Assembly (NCBI GenBank): GCA_021647365.1
Contig: JAKIUW010000017.1
Location: 13,495-77,494, forward strand
Length of the DNA: 64,000 bases
Direction: 5' to 3'
Origin: Cocleimonas sp.
Lineage (GTDB): Bacteria > Pseudomonadota > Gammaproteobacteria > Thiotrichales > Thiotrichaceae
Under the pieces are notes generated by a model, which had not been told where the DNA came from, ran no database searches, and saw only the letters and a program-made list of their open reading frames with translations. This document shows, piece by piece, positions 51,374-60,778 of this stretch. Position numbers and translations under genes: made by a program. Each line of letters opens with the position of its first letter. Positions within the stretch are counted from its first letter, which is position 1.

Positions 51374-51493
51374 ATGTGGTATTTTGCTTGGTTATTAGGT
51401 GTTTTATTGGCTTGCTCCATGGCGATCATTAACGCAATGTGGTTAGAATTAAACGGTCTTGATGACGATGAAATGGAAGAGAAAGAAAGCTAG
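51374..51493 (+). CDS. cydX: Cytochrome bd small subunit CydX
   Basis: A 39-residue single-helix protein beginning MWYFAWLLGVLLACSMAIIN, followed by AMWLE and an acidic tail (DDDEMEEKES). This matches the CydX/CbdX family, which stabilises the haem b/d site of CydAB. AAAAAGGATT lies upstream. The position between cydB and cydD is standard. A terminator follows (51515-51553). Confidence 0.95.
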   Translation: MWYFAWLLGVLLACSMAIINAMWLELNGLDDDEMEEKES

Positions 51494-51514
51494 AACTCTA
51501 ATTTCTATTCATGG

Positions 51515-51553
51515 AAAAAGGCGTAGGAAAGTAATAATTTCTACGCCTTTTTT
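51515..51553 (+). terminator. Rho-independent terminator after cydX
   Basis: AAAAAGGCGTAGGAAA pairs with TTTCTACGCCTTTTTT around GTAATAA. It separates cydABX from cydDC. The symmetrical A- and T-tracts would allow action in both directions. Confidence 0.92.
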
Positions 51554-51567
51554 ATGATACTTAGCTT

Positions 51568-53451
51568 ATGTCGTCTGCCGATAAAACTACTAAAAACTTT
51601 CTTAACAGCCAAAAGAGTATTACTTCTGGCTGGCTACAAGTGTCCATTGGGCTAGGCTTATTTTCAGGATTTTTATTAATTGCCCAAGCATGGTTTTTAG
51701 CCAGTGCTATAAATGGTGTAATCTTCGAAAAACAGACATTGGCTGAAGTGCAAAATTGGTTATGGATGTTGCTGGCAGTTTTCTTAGTGCGTGCTTTCTT
51801 GGCTTGGGCATCTGAAAAAGCCGCATTTCATGCATCAGCAAAAATCAAACAACAATTACGCGACAAGCTACATCGGCACTTGTTAAATGCAGGTCCAATC
51901 ACATCAGGCAATGAGGCAAGTGGTGAAAGGGTCAATACCTTAGTCGATGGTATTGAAGCACTCGAAAACTATTACGCCCGTTATCTGCCTGCGATGTCAT
52001 TAATTGTTTTAGTGCCGTTGTCTATTTTGGTTTTTGTATTTCCTATTGATTGGATTTCAGCAACCGTCATGCTGGTGACAGCACCCTTAATTCCTTTCTT
52101 TATGATATTAATAGGCAAGGGAACGGAAAGCCTGAATAAAAAGCAATGGCGTAAGTTAGCGAGAATGAGCGCGCATTTTTTAGATATGATTCAAGGACTA
52201 ACTACCTTAAAAATATTCAATACATCAAAACGTGAAGCAGATCTTATTGCACGAATATCAGATGATTACCGTCGCAGTACCATGTCCGTTTTGCGCGTTG
52301 CTTTTTTATCATCCTTAGTTTTGGAGTTTCTCGCAACAGTGAGTATTGCCATGGTCGCCGTGTTGATAGGTTTTCGTTTGTACTACGGCCAAATGGATTT
52401 TTTATTAGGATTTTTCGTGCTACTGCTTGCACCAGAATTCTATTTGCCATTGCGAAATATGGGCACGCATTATCATGCTCGCATGGAAGCCATTGGTGCA
52501 GCAGAGCAAATGGTAGAAATTTTGGATACGTCTGTAGGTTCTTCCTCGGAGGAGCACACGTTACAAACATCAATAATAGCAACAGATATTATTAAAAATA
52601 ATAAGCAAAAGCACACCCCCCCACTTTTCAATGATTCTGTGCGAGTAAGCCAAGTGCCTGCTATTTCATTCAATAAGGTAAATTTTTCGTATGAAGAAGG
52701 CAGGCAAGCGCTTGATGATTTTTCTTTAGAAATTAAAGCAGGTGAACGCATAGCACTGATTGGTGAAAGCGGCGCAGGTAAAAGTACCGTGGCAAATTTA
52801 CTGCTGGGTTTTATCCAGCTGAATGATGATAAAAGTATGGATAAAACGACAGATGTAAACAAGGGTGAAATACAGGTAGATGGAGTAAACCTAAATTCGC
52901 TCGGCATAGAAAACTGGCGGAAGTACATTGCATGGGTGCCACAGCGCCCTTATTTATTTCATGGAACGATTGCCGATAATATCCGCTTGGGTGCAATGGA
53001 TGCCGCAGACGATGCCGTAAAAAAAGCGGCAGAATTGGCAAATGCCGCAGAGTTTATCGAGTCATTTACTGACGGCTATGAAACGATGATTGGTGAAAAA
53101 GGAGAAGGCTTATCGGGAGGGCAAATCCAGCGCATCGCTTTAGCACGAGCTTTTCTTAAAGATGCGCCTGTACTGATTTTAGATGAAGCGACAGCAAACC
53201 TTGATAAGACCAGTGAAAAGCTAATCCAGAAAAGCATCAAACGTCTATCAAAAGGTAAAACCGTCATTACGATTGCGCACCGCCTCAATACTATAAAAGA
53301 TGCAGATAAAATTGTTGTGATGGATAAGGGGCGAGTCGTTGAAATCGGTACGCATCAACAATTACTCTCATCTAATAATTCATCACAGACAAACGTTACA
53401 AATTATAAAAAAATGTTAGCGGTTTTTGAAGGCATGGAAAATCCCGCATGA
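51568..53451 (+). CDS. cydD: Glutathione/cysteine ABC exporter subunit CydD
   Basis: A 627-residue ABC transporter: six helices (about 15-310) and a C-terminal ATPase with Walker A GESGAGKSTV, signature LSGGQIQRIALARA, Walker B VLILDEAT and H-loop IAHRL. CydDC exports thiols to the periplasm, needed to assemble cytochrome bd and c. The linker between membrane and ATPase parts (about 330-365) contains KHTPPLFND, encoded by an R1 repeat inserted in frame (52611-52633). E. coli CydD has 588 residues; the extra length lies partly in this linker and partly in the ATPase part (about 425-435). Confidence 0.94.
   Translation: MSSADKTTKNFLNSQKSITSGWLQVSIGLGLFSGFLLIAQAWFLASAINGVIFEKQTLAEVQNWLWMLLAVFLVRAFLAWASEKAAFHASAKIKQQLRDKLHRHLLNAGPITSGNEASGERVNTLVDGIEALENYYARYLPAMSLIVLVPLSILVFVFPIDWISATVMLVTAPLIPFFMILIGKGTESLNKKQWRKLARMSAHFLDMIQGLTTLKIFNTSKREADLIARISDDYRRSTMSVLRVAFLSSLVLEFLATVSIAMVAVLIGFRLYYGQMDFLLGFFVLLLAPEFYLPLRNMGTHYHARMEAIGAAEQMVEILDTSVGSSSEEHTLQTSIIATDIIKNNKQKHTPPLFNDSVRVSQVPAISFNKVNFSYEEGRQALDDFSLEIKAGERIALIGESGAGKSTVANLLLGFIQLNDDKSMDKTTDVNKGEIQVDGVNLNSLGIENWRKYIAWVPQRPYLFHGTIADNIRLGAMDAADDAVKKAAELANAAEFIESFTDGYETMIGEKGEGLSGGQIQRIALARAFLKDAPVLILDEATANLDKTSEKLIQKSIKRLSKGKTVITIAHRLNTIKDADKIVVMDKGRVVEIGTHQQLLSSNNSSQTNVTNYKKMLAVFEGMENPA
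52611..52633 (-). repeat. R1 repeat inserted in frame in cydD
   Basis: A minus-orientation copy with CAATG in place of ACATG at its end. It is read through in the cydD frame, giving HTPPLF. Confidence 0.93.
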
Positions 53452-55208
53452 GTGCATCGCCAACACAAACAACACAAGCAGGAGCGACAACAAAAAATCA
53501 GCAAAGTGACAGTGCTGTTTTTTTGCGACTCTGGCGATTATTTAAACCGTACTGGGGCTGGATGTCGCTGGGAATCTTACTTGCATTGATAACCGTTTTA
53601 TCGAATGTCACATTAATGGCATTGTCAGGTTGGTTTATAACGTCTATGGCAATAGCAGGTGTTGCAGGTGCATCAATTGATTATTTTAGCCCAGCAGCAG
53701 GCATTCGTGGCTTAGCCATTTCGCGTACCGCGAGCCGTTATGGCGAGCGAGTCATCACACATGAAGCTACTTTTCGGGTCATTGCAGAGCTACGTCATTG
53801 GTTTTATCTACATTTAGAACCGTTAGCGCCTGCTGTGTTGCAGCGCTATCACAGTGGTGATTTATTAAGCCGAATTAGGGCAGATATTGATACTTTAGAA
53901 AATGTCTATATTCGCATCATTGTTCCTGTAACGGTTGCTATTATTGCCTGTAGTTTATTTATTCTATTTTTATCACGTTACGATACTTTACTGGCGATTT
54001 TTGTATTGTTGATGTTCATCATTGCAGGGGTTATCACACCATTATGGATCAATAAATTAAGCGCAAAACCCGCTAAAAAGAAAGTTGAGCTGTCTAGTGA
54101 GCTGCGTACTCAAGTGATTGACAGCGTACAAGGTATGGGCGAATTATTAATTTATGGCGCAGCGCCCCAGCAAATAGAAAAAGTCGACAAACTCAGTAAA
54201 CAGTTATTAACACAGCAAAGTAAATTGGCAAGTAACTTTGCACTGTCACAGTCCATTTTGAGCCTGTGTATCAACATTGCCATGCTAGGCGTTGTGGTGA
54301 TCGCAATACCGCTATTAATGAGAGAAGGTAGCATCACGCAAGCGGGTTTATCATCGCCCAATCTGGTGATGCTGACCTTGTTTACACTAGCAAGTTTTGA
54401 AGCCGTGATGGCGTTACCGTTGGCTTTTCAAACGTTACCAGAAACCTTAGCGGCAGCGCGTCGTATATTCAGTCTTGTCGATGCAAAGCCACAAGTCACC
54501 GAGCCTAAAGCAGATTCGCCAACACCTAAAAACAACGATATTGTTTTTAATAAAGTGAGTTTTAGCTATGCCAAAAATTCTGATAAAGAACCTAATAAAA
54601 ATGTTAATAAAAGCACTGCCAATGTATTTAATGATTTGAGCTTTTCTCTACCCCAAGGAAAACGCTTAGGCATTGTCGGTAGTAGTGGCATCGGGAAAAG
54701 TAGTATTGTTAATTTGCTACTGCGCTTTTGGGAGCCAACATCAGGCTCAATCACCTACGGCGGACATGAACTCTCACAATATAAAAGTGAAGATATTCGC
54801 CAGTATTTTTCTGTAGTAACACAGCAAAGTCACTTCTTTAACAGCACGATAAAAAGTAATTTACGCTTGGCAAAAAGAGATGCGTCGGATGCAGAGGTTG
54901 AACAAGTTTGTCGTGTAGCACAAATCCATGATTTTATACTCTCTCTCCCAGAAGGCTACGAAACATGGGTTGGCGAAGCAGGGCTAAAGCTTTCTGGCGG
55001 ACAATTAAAACGCTTAACCATTGCGCGAGCATTGCTTAAAGATTCGCCTGTGTTGATATTGGATGAACCAGGGGAAGGTTTAGATAGTCAAACAGAAAAA
55101 GAAATGTTGAAAGCGGTTTTTGAATATAAAAAGGAGAATAGCATCCTATTAATAACACATCGACAAACGGGGTTGGATGCGATGGATGAAGTGCTAATCA
55201 TAGAGTAA
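53448..55208 (+). CDS. cydC: Glutathione/cysteine ABC exporter subunit CydC
   Basis: A 586-residue half-transporter partner of CydD. Membrane part about 35-330 with LMALSGWFITSMAIAG. ATPase motifs: GSSGIGKSSIVNLL, LSGGQLKRLTIARALL, VLILDEPGEGLD and the H-loop LLITHRQTGLD. ATGA overlap with cydD couples translation. Length is close to E. coli CydC (573). Confidence 0.94.
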   Translation: MSASPTQTTQAGATTKNQQSDSAVFLRLWRLFKPYWGWMSLGILLALITVLSNVTLMALSGWFITSMAIAGVAGASIDYFSPAAGIRGLAISRTASRYGERVITHEATFRVIAELRHWFYLHLEPLAPAVLQRYHSGDLLSRIRADIDTLENVYIRIIVPVTVAIIACSLFILFLSRYDTLLAIFVLLMFIIAGVITPLWINKLSAKPAKKKVELSSELRTQVIDSVQGMGELLIYGAAPQQIEKVDKLSKQLLTQQSKLASNFALSQSILSLCINIAMLGVVVIAIPLLMREGSITQAGLSSPNLVMLTLFTLASFEAVMALPLAFQTLPETLAAARRIFSLVDAKPQVTEPKADSPTPKNNDIVFNKVSFSYAKNSDKEPNKNVNKSTANVFNDLSFSLPQGKRLGIVGSSGIGKSSIVNLLLRFWEPTSGSITYGGHELSQYKSEDIRQYFSVVTQQSHFFNSTIKSNLRLAKRDASDAEVEQVCRVAQIHDFILSLPEGYETWVGEAGLKLSGGQLKRLTIARALLKDSPVLILDEPGEGLDSQTEKEMLKAVFEYKKENSILLITHRQTGLDAMDEVLIIE

Positions 55209-55246
55209 TTTAGTTTGTAGCTTATCTATAAATAAAAGGCAGCCTA

Positions 55247-55918
55247 TTACTTTTTAAAGCGAAATCTTGGAAGGTTGATGTCGTACTTTAGCGCCAATAA
55301 ACGCGCGATAAAAATTACTAGACCTGAAATTATTGCAGCTAAAGAAGTGCTAATATTTAGGTGCAGTAACAAGATGAAAAATAATGAGCCAAGCCATGAT
55401 ACTGTTGCATACAAAGGGCTAGAGAATACTAATGGAGGTTCATTGCATAAAATATCTCTGAATATGCCGCCCATAATTCCTGTCATAACGCCCATGAAGC
55501 TTGCTACTAATAACGGTGTTCCTAGCATTAGAGCTACTAATGTTCCTGCAATCCCAAATGTGGCAAGACCTGCAGCATCGGGGATAAGAAAAAACCGAGG
55601 GGAAATGACGAATAGTCGAGCGGTGATAAATACAACAACTGCACTGCCCAAGGAAGCAATAAAAAATATCTGATCCTGAATCCAGAACACATCTCTATCT
55701 AGTAACATATCCCGAAGTGATCCGCCTCCTAAACCAGTCGATACAGCGATAATGATAACCCCGAATAAATCATACTCTTTGAAGCCTGCTTTAAGTACAG
55801 CAGAAGCTGAGGATACAATGACTGCGAGTAAAGTAATCCAATACAGGCTTTCTAATAATTCAGGTGTTGGGCTAATGGATATCATATCTTTATGTGTTAC
55901 TAAACTTTGCCACAACAT
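55247..55918 (-). CDS. TRIC-type (UPF0126) cation channel family protein
   Basis: A 223-residue membrane protein with seven helices made of two repeats. The family glycine motif GGSLRDMLLDR lies in the first and MGGIFRDILCNEPP in the second, as in YadS/YicG and prokaryotic TRIC channels. Monovalent cation conduction is known for some homologues. Convergent with cydC; its start overlaps the preceding SEC-C gene end by 19 nt, so the two are co-transcribed. Confidence 0.88.
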   Translation of the reverse strand: MLWQSLVTHKDMISISPTPELLESLYWITLLAVIVSSASAVLKAGFKEYDLFGVIIIAVSTGLGGGSLRDMLLDRDVFWIQDQIFFIASLGSAVVVFITARLFVISPRFFLIPDAAGLATFGIAGTLVALMLGTPLLVASFMGVMTGIMGGIFRDILCNEPPLVFSSPLYATVSWLGSLFFILLLHLNISTSLAAIISGLVIFIARLLALKYDINLPRFRFKK

Positions 55919-56847
55919 TTCTTAAACTTCTTGCCACTACCACAGTGACAAGGATCATTACGACCCATTTTAGGCGTGGCACGTGTAAAAGTACTTGAGC
56001 GCCATCCCATTGGGGCAGAGCGCTCGCCGGGGGTGATTTCTTTGTCCACTATCGGCACATCTACGTTTGCGTAGTCGATGCCCTTATCAAGTGTTTTTTT
56101 ATTCTCATTCGGATAAAGCCACCATGTCAGCTCTTCTTTAGGCGAATCTATATAACCTTTAATGACTTTATTTTTTAGCGCGAGTACGCTCTTTATGTCG
56201 GTTTTAATGCAATCATCCAGCAACTTTAAATCCATGACCAAAGGCGCAATGAGTTTGTCGTTAATGGCTATTCGCAATAAATTTTCCATGCCGTTGGGGT
56301 GTACATCGTATGCGATTAAGCCAATGTTATCCCAAATATAACTGGGGATACGCTCAAGTTTTCCTTCCATTAATTCTTTTAGGTAGTCGATGATGATGGT
56401 GCGTTCAATCACGTCTTCTTTCCACAGCACTACCAAACTTTCTAAAGCCGCAGAGCGAACCCACACATTCACATTGGTGTTTTCGATTACGCTTTTAATA
56501 GGCGCTAAATCACCATCATAAACAGAAGCAAGGATACGCCCTAAAGCTTCAGTAAAAACCTCGCCCGTTAAAGACACCACAGTATCACCTGATAGCGAAA
56601 TCAGTTTGATGATGTGAGGGTAAGCTTTAGTCTCACGAAAGTTTGCCAGCAAAAATAAAGAAACTACGTGACGAATATAATCATCGCCACGGTTTTTAAC
56701 CGAGTGCGGGTCATTGGCAAAAGCTTCCACCTCTTTGATCAGTAATGGCGTGATGCTTTCTTTTTCAGCTTGGATAGCCGTAAAAATATCTTCAGACGGT
56801 GGCTGGCTGATGGATTTAATTTGTTCAAATAATGATTCTGAAGACAT
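55900..56847 (-). CDS. DUF1186-type protein with C-terminal SEC-C zinc motif
   Basis: A 315-residue helical-repeat protein whose last 20 residues are the SEC-C motif GRNDPCHCGSGKKFKKCCG, a Zn-binding signature shared with SecA. HEAT-like repeats cover most of the chain. The start at 56847 (ATG) is preferred; the frame stays open upstream only by four codons to a TTG. Function unknown; SEC-C proteins may interact with ribosomes or SecB. Confidence 0.83.
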   Translation of the reverse strand: MSSESLFEQIKSISQPPSEDIFTAIQAEKESITPLLIKEVEAFANDPHSVKNRGDDYIRHVVSLFLLANFRETKAYPHIIKLISLSGDTVVSLTGEVFTEALGRILASVYDGDLAPIKSVIENTNVNVWVRSAALESLVVLWKEDVIERTIIIDYLKELMEGKLERIPSYIWDNIGLIAYDVHPNGMENLLRIAINDKLIAPLVMDLKLLDDCIKTDIKSVLALKNKVIKGYIDSPKEELTWWLYPNENKKTLDKGIDYANVDVPIVDKEITPGERSAPMGWRSSTFTRATPKMGRNDPCHCGSGKKFKKCCGKV

Positions 56848-56900
56848 TTTTAATCTCAATTTTAAGGTGAGTAGGTGTATTTTTAAAGTACAAAACCGCT

Positions 56901-56918
56901 AAAAACAGGGGGTGGCAT
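56901..56918 (+). repeat. R3 repeat (AAAACAG-G-run-TGGCAT), single copy
   Basis: AAAAACAGGGGGTGGCAT, a relative of the inverted pair at 60671-60747. It shares a G-run core with R1 but has different flanks. Confidence 0.75.
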
Positions 56919-56920
56919 AT

Positions 56921-57544
56921 CTAAAGGTAATCTTCCCAACGTAATAACAGCACAGATTTACTAGGAATAGTGGCTGTCATATAAGCGATACGGCTCAGTG
57001 TATTTTGTTTAGCCGTATATTTAACAATAATTTTTTTGCTGAATTTATTCTTCGCTTTATCTAACACGGCAACTTGCCCAGAATTTAAAAGCCGCTTAAT
57101 TAAATAAAGTGTTTTGGATGAAAGCGTCGCTTTAATTTCACTACAGCCAAACTTATCTTTACGCGTTAGCTGGTTTTCTAAGATGATTTTGGCGTTCTGA
57201 GCATAGCGTATTGCTGCGTGTTTTTCAGGCTGTAGCGGACCATTTAAATTGCTAGCATCATTCTTAGTTTGTGTAAGCTGTAGCTGCTCAAGCAATGGTT
57301 TAGAAATATAAAAAACCGTGTCATTATTTTCGATAGAAATACACTTTTTATCAGGCATGTAATTAGGAATAACCGTAAATGCTTTATTAATAGCAGCCCC
57401 GAATTGTGGCTCACTAAACTGCGAATCATTTATGATTTTTGCCGCTTCCTTTGCATAAAGCGAATGTGAAAAAATCACTAGCGCAAAGGTTAATGCCATA
57501 AAGCGATAGCCATGTTTAATGATCGTCTTTACCTTCAGCCGCAT
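56921..57544 (-). CDS. Exported protein of unknown function
   Basis: A 207-residue protein with a basic N terminus and signal peptide (about 14-31, ending LYA). The mature part has two Cys (KKCISIEN and FGCSEIKAT) that may pair, mixed alpha/beta character and a Lys-rich centre. No family recognised. It overlaps the 3' end of the yqhA-like gene by 29 nt on the same strand, so it is translated from the same mRNA. Confidence 0.6.
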   Translation of the reverse strand: MRLKVKTIIKHGYRFMALTFALVIFSHSLYAKEAAKIINDSQFSEPQFGAAINKAFTVIPNYMPDKKCISIENNDTVFYISKPLLEQLQLTQTKNDASNLNGPLQPEKHAAIRYAQNAKIILENQLTRKDKFGCSEIKATLSSKTLYLIKRLLNSGQVAVLDKAKNKFSKKIIVKYTAKQNTLSRIAYMTATIPSKSVLLLRWEDYL

Positions 57545-58052
57545 GCGATAAATAAAGCGCCAAGCCTAAAAAGGCAATTCCACCTGCAAAGTAGAGTAAG
57601 TCTTTGGCATCTTTAAATTCCATATTTAAAGCGTGTTCAAAATATTTCACAATTAGAATCATCAAGATAACTTTAGCAAGGCGACCTTTTAAATCATCCA
57701 AGCTACGAATCACTAAAATTTTAGAAGCACCGTGCGCATTGGTTGCTTGCTCAATTTTGCTAATAAATAATTCATATAAACCCAAAGCAAAAATCAGTAA
57801 AACCGTGGCTAATAAATACCCATCAATTATCTCAACCACATGGGTGACGGTTTCTGATCGCAACGCAGCGCGCGCCTCATTGGTTAATTCAGGTGAAATA
57901 TATTCACCCAAGTGAGAAATCATAATCCAAGCATCCACCGATGCCATGTACAAAACCGCAACCGCCGCCGCAAGGCTGGCAAGCACGGCAGCAATAACCA
58001 TTAAACGGCTATTCCATAAAAAGCTTTCAAAAAGTGATTCGATTGTTTTCAT
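57516..58052 (-). CDS. YqhA-family (UPF0114) inner-membrane protein
   Basis: A 178-residue protein with four helices and the UPF0114 pattern: ESFLWNSRLMVIAAVLASLA near the start, DGYLLATVLLIFALGLYELF, and KVILMILIVKYFEHAL. Function unknown. The long gene overlap with the next reading frame is notable. Confidence 0.88.
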   Translation of the reverse strand: MKTIESLFESFLWNSRLMVIAAVLASLAAAVAVLYMASVDAWIMISHLGEYISPELTNEARAALRSETVTHVVEIIDGYLLATVLLIFALGLYELFISKIEQATNAHGASKILVIRSLDDLKGRLAKVILMILIVKYFEHALNMEFKDAKDLLYFAGGIAFLGLALYLSHAAEGKDDH

Positions 58053-58129
58053 TTAAAATCCTGTGTGGGAGTTGATACTACGCATTAGTAGGGGAAGCAT
58101 CAGTTTCTAAGGTGTGTTCGACTATATCA

Positions 58130-59944
58130 TCAAGATGCTTTTGGCTCTATTTCCGGATCACTTTCTTTCTTGCTATCGTGCTCTGATTCTTCTACAGGCT
58201 TATGGTATTCCAAGTGGCTCACATCGACTTTATTTCCATACTTTTCTTTGATAGCTTCGATAGCATGAACACGACGCCCAAAGAAATGCGCATCGCCGCC
58301 AATCTTCTCATAAAGCCCTGAGCGTTTGAGCACCTCTTCAACCTTATGCTTTGCGCGCGTGATATAAAATTCAATCCCTGCTTCTTTAAGGCGCGAGGTC
58401 ATGTGGACGAGCATTTCTTCACCCGTTACATCAATCTGCTCTACGGCTTCAATATCTAATACCAGCACTTTTAGTTTGGGTTTGTCAGCAACTGCGTTTA
58501 ATAATTTTCGCTCAAGATAGCCTGCATTCGCAAAATATAAATCACCGTCATAACGATAGAAAGCAACATCAGGGCTAGTTTCTAAACTAAACACTTTGGC
58601 ATCGCGAAAGGTATCATCCTCATGCAAGGCAACTTCTGCAAAGTGAGGTTGCATGGTGCGAAATAGATAAAACGCAATCGAAAGTCCGACACCAATAAAA
58701 ATCCCCCACTCAAGATGCGGCGCGAAATAAAGCGTCGTAAGAAATACCGCCAGCGCAACAACGGCATCGTGTGGATTAACCGACCATGCGTGTTTAAAGG
58801 GTTGAAGTTGAATTAAACCAATAACCGCCACAATAATAACGGCGGCCAAAGTTGCTACAGGCAAATGATAAAGCAAAGGTGTTAAAAACAGCAGGGTGAT
58901 GCCGACAATAATGCCAGAAACTATTGCCGCAAAACCTGTTTTTGCACCCGCATCAAATGCTACAGCCGTTCGTGAGAATGAGCCAGAAACCGAGTAACCT
59001 TGGGTCACACCAGCGACTAGATTCGCCAAGCCTTTACCGACCATTTCTTGATCAGCCGATAAATGCTGTCGTGTACGTGAAGCAACCGCTTTAGCGATAG
59101 AAAATGCCTCAACAAAACTCAGTAGCGCAATCATCAATGCAGGTAATAGCAAGGCGGGAATATGGCTAGTATCAATACTCGGTATGATAAACGCTGGCAA
59201 GCCACTTTTAATTTCTGCCACAATCTTGCCGTCCATCTCGTTATAGCCAATCAGCCATGAGACCAAAATAGAAGCAACCACGGTGATAAGAATACCTGGG
59301 AGTTTAGGTGCAAACTTCTTGAGTAGAAGCAATAAAGCCAACGAAGACAGACCCATAAATAACGTAGGAATATGTGTTTTATCAGGAATATCCTTCAGTA
59401 ATTGCCAAAGCGTTTCATATAAATGTCCGCCAGTTTGCGTTTCAATACCTAAGAGCTTGCCAATCTGCAAACTACTAATCACTACCGCAGCCGCATTGGT
59501 AAAGCCGATAACAACAGGGTGCGATAGAAAATCAACCAAAACACCAAGGCGTAAAAACCCCAGCACGACTTGAATCAACCCAGCAAAAATTGCCAACATT
59601 GCCGCATAAGCAATGTATTGCTCCATGCTAAGGTTTAAAGGGATCAACGCCGCAGCCGTCATCAAAGAGATTATCGCTACGGGGCCATTTTGCAATTGGC
59701 GAGAAGAGCCAAACAAAGCAGCCACAATAGGCACTAAAAATGCCGCGTATAAACCTGCTTCAGGTGGTAAACCCGCTAGTTGGGCATACGCCATTGATTG
59801 CGGAATTACGATTAAAGCAACCGTAACACCTGCAATAATATCGGCTTTTAGAATTTCAGGGTTTTTAAGCTCATGTATCCAATCAAGAAAAGGCACTAGG
59901 CGTTTTCCTGCATCTTTGAATAACTGCGATAAGTAATTTGTCAT
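58130..59944 (-). CDS. SulP-family inorganic anion transporter with STAS domain
   Basis: A 604-residue SLC26/SulP protein: GVTVALIVIPQSMAYAQLAGLPPEAGLYAAF is the family signature, followed by about 12-14 helices to residue 425 and a STAS domain (about 440-560). A charged tail follows. Substrates of the family are sulfate, bicarbonate or chloride. Homologues near carbonic anhydrase transport bicarbonate, but no such gene is seen here. Monocistronic. Confidence 0.93.
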   Translation of the reverse strand: MTNYLSQLFKDAGKRLVPFLDWIHELKNPEILKADIIAGVTVALIVIPQSMAYAQLAGLPPEAGLYAAFLVPIVAALFGSSRQLQNGPVAIISLMTAAALIPLNLSMEQYIAYAAMLAIFAGLIQVVLGFLRLGVLVDFLSHPVVIGFTNAAAVVISSLQIGKLLGIETQTGGHLYETLWQLLKDIPDKTHIPTLFMGLSSLALLLLLKKFAPKLPGILITVVASILVSWLIGYNEMDGKIVAEIKSGLPAFIIPSIDTSHIPALLLPALMIALLSFVEAFSIAKAVASRTRQHLSADQEMVGKGLANLVAGVTQGYSVSGSFSRTAVAFDAGAKTGFAAIVSGIIVGITLLFLTPLLYHLPVATLAAVIIVAVIGLIQLQPFKHAWSVNPHDAVVALAVFLTTLYFAPHLEWGIFIGVGLSIAFYLFRTMQPHFAEVALHEDDTFRDAKVFSLETSPDVAFYRYDGDLYFANAGYLERKLLNAVADKPKLKVLVLDIEAVEQIDVTGEEMLVHMTSRLKEAGIEFYITRAKHKVEEVLKRSGLYEKIGGDAHFFGRRVHAIEAIKEKYGNKVDVSHLEYHKPVEESEHDSKKESDPEIEPKAS

Positions 59945-60018
59945 GTATTGGCTTGGTTATTTAAGTGTGCTTCTAGTTTAACAACCTTTAATAACAGAAA
60001 GACAAAAACTTACAATTA

Positions 60019-60540
60019 TTACACTTTAGTTTTTCTTGAAAAACTCAAAATAAACACCCGCAAACTAAACAACGTCATAACCACCGTAAACACCATTAAC
60101 GCCTCGGCCATTGTAATTCCAAACAGTATTTCAGGTGTGTACCCGCATGATGTCATGGGTTGAAAAAAGGATGGGAACCACTTGTCTACGGCAATCCAAT
60201 CAGGAAAGTTTAGCCCAAACGTACATTCGCTGGTGATAAAACGACGCTCTGTACCGAGTGTTTGATAAGCTCGTTCCGTCATAAAAGCAAAGCTAGCCAA
60301 AACTCCAAAGGAACTGAGAATATTGCCTAACTTATAATGACGGGTGAGTAAGCCTATAAGAGACACTATGATAATGACAACAAACAGTAAGCGAAAGTGT
60401 ATGCATAAAACACACGGTGGCTCATCCATAAAATATTGGTAAAACCAAGCAACACCTAGCATCGAAAGACTTAGCATAATTAAGCCTATCCAAAGTGTTT
60501 TGCCCTTTATCATTTGATGCAGAATTGAGTTTATTTTCAT
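60019..60540 (-). CDS. dsbB: Disulfide bond formation protein B (DsbB)
   Basis: A 173-residue four-helix membrane protein that reoxidises DsbA with quinone. The first redox pair is CVLC in MDEPPCVLCIHFR and the second periplasmic pair is Cys in SECTFGL and MTSCGYTP. The helix order and spacing fit DsbB. Pairs functionally with the DsbA-like lipoprotein at 12404. Confidence 0.87.
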   Translation of the reverse strand: MKINSILHQMIKGKTLWIGLIMLSLSMLGVAWFYQYFMDEPPCVLCIHFRLLFVVIIIVSLIGLLTRHYKLGNILSSFGVLASFAFMTERAYQTLGTERRFITSECTFGLNFPDWIAVDKWFPSFFQPMTSCGYTPEILFGITMAEALMVFTVVMTLFSLRVFILSFSRKTKV

Positions 60541-60670
60541 TATAATTGCCCAAGTTTTTATAACTTATTGGTTAGCCCAATTTTTGTAAGGCTAAATAAT
60601 ATCGTATCGTTGAAATCAGATTATAAATAGATTTATACGCATAGAGAATGATATTTATCATTATTGAATA

Positions 60671-60747
60671 ATGCCACCCCCCTTGTTTTTCTATGTTTTG
60701 TACGTGATTTTAAAACACAAATCGGCATAAAACAGGGGGGGTGGCAT
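60671..60747. repeat. R3 repeat, inverted pair
   Basis: ATGCCACCCCCCTTGTTTT (60671-60689) and AAAACAGGGGGGGTGGCAT (60729-60747) are near-perfect reverse complements separated by 39 bases, in the gap between dsbB and the DUF808 gene. Confidence 0.85.
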
Positions 60748-60778
60748 GGCTAAAAGGATCAGTTGTGCCTTACGGGAT

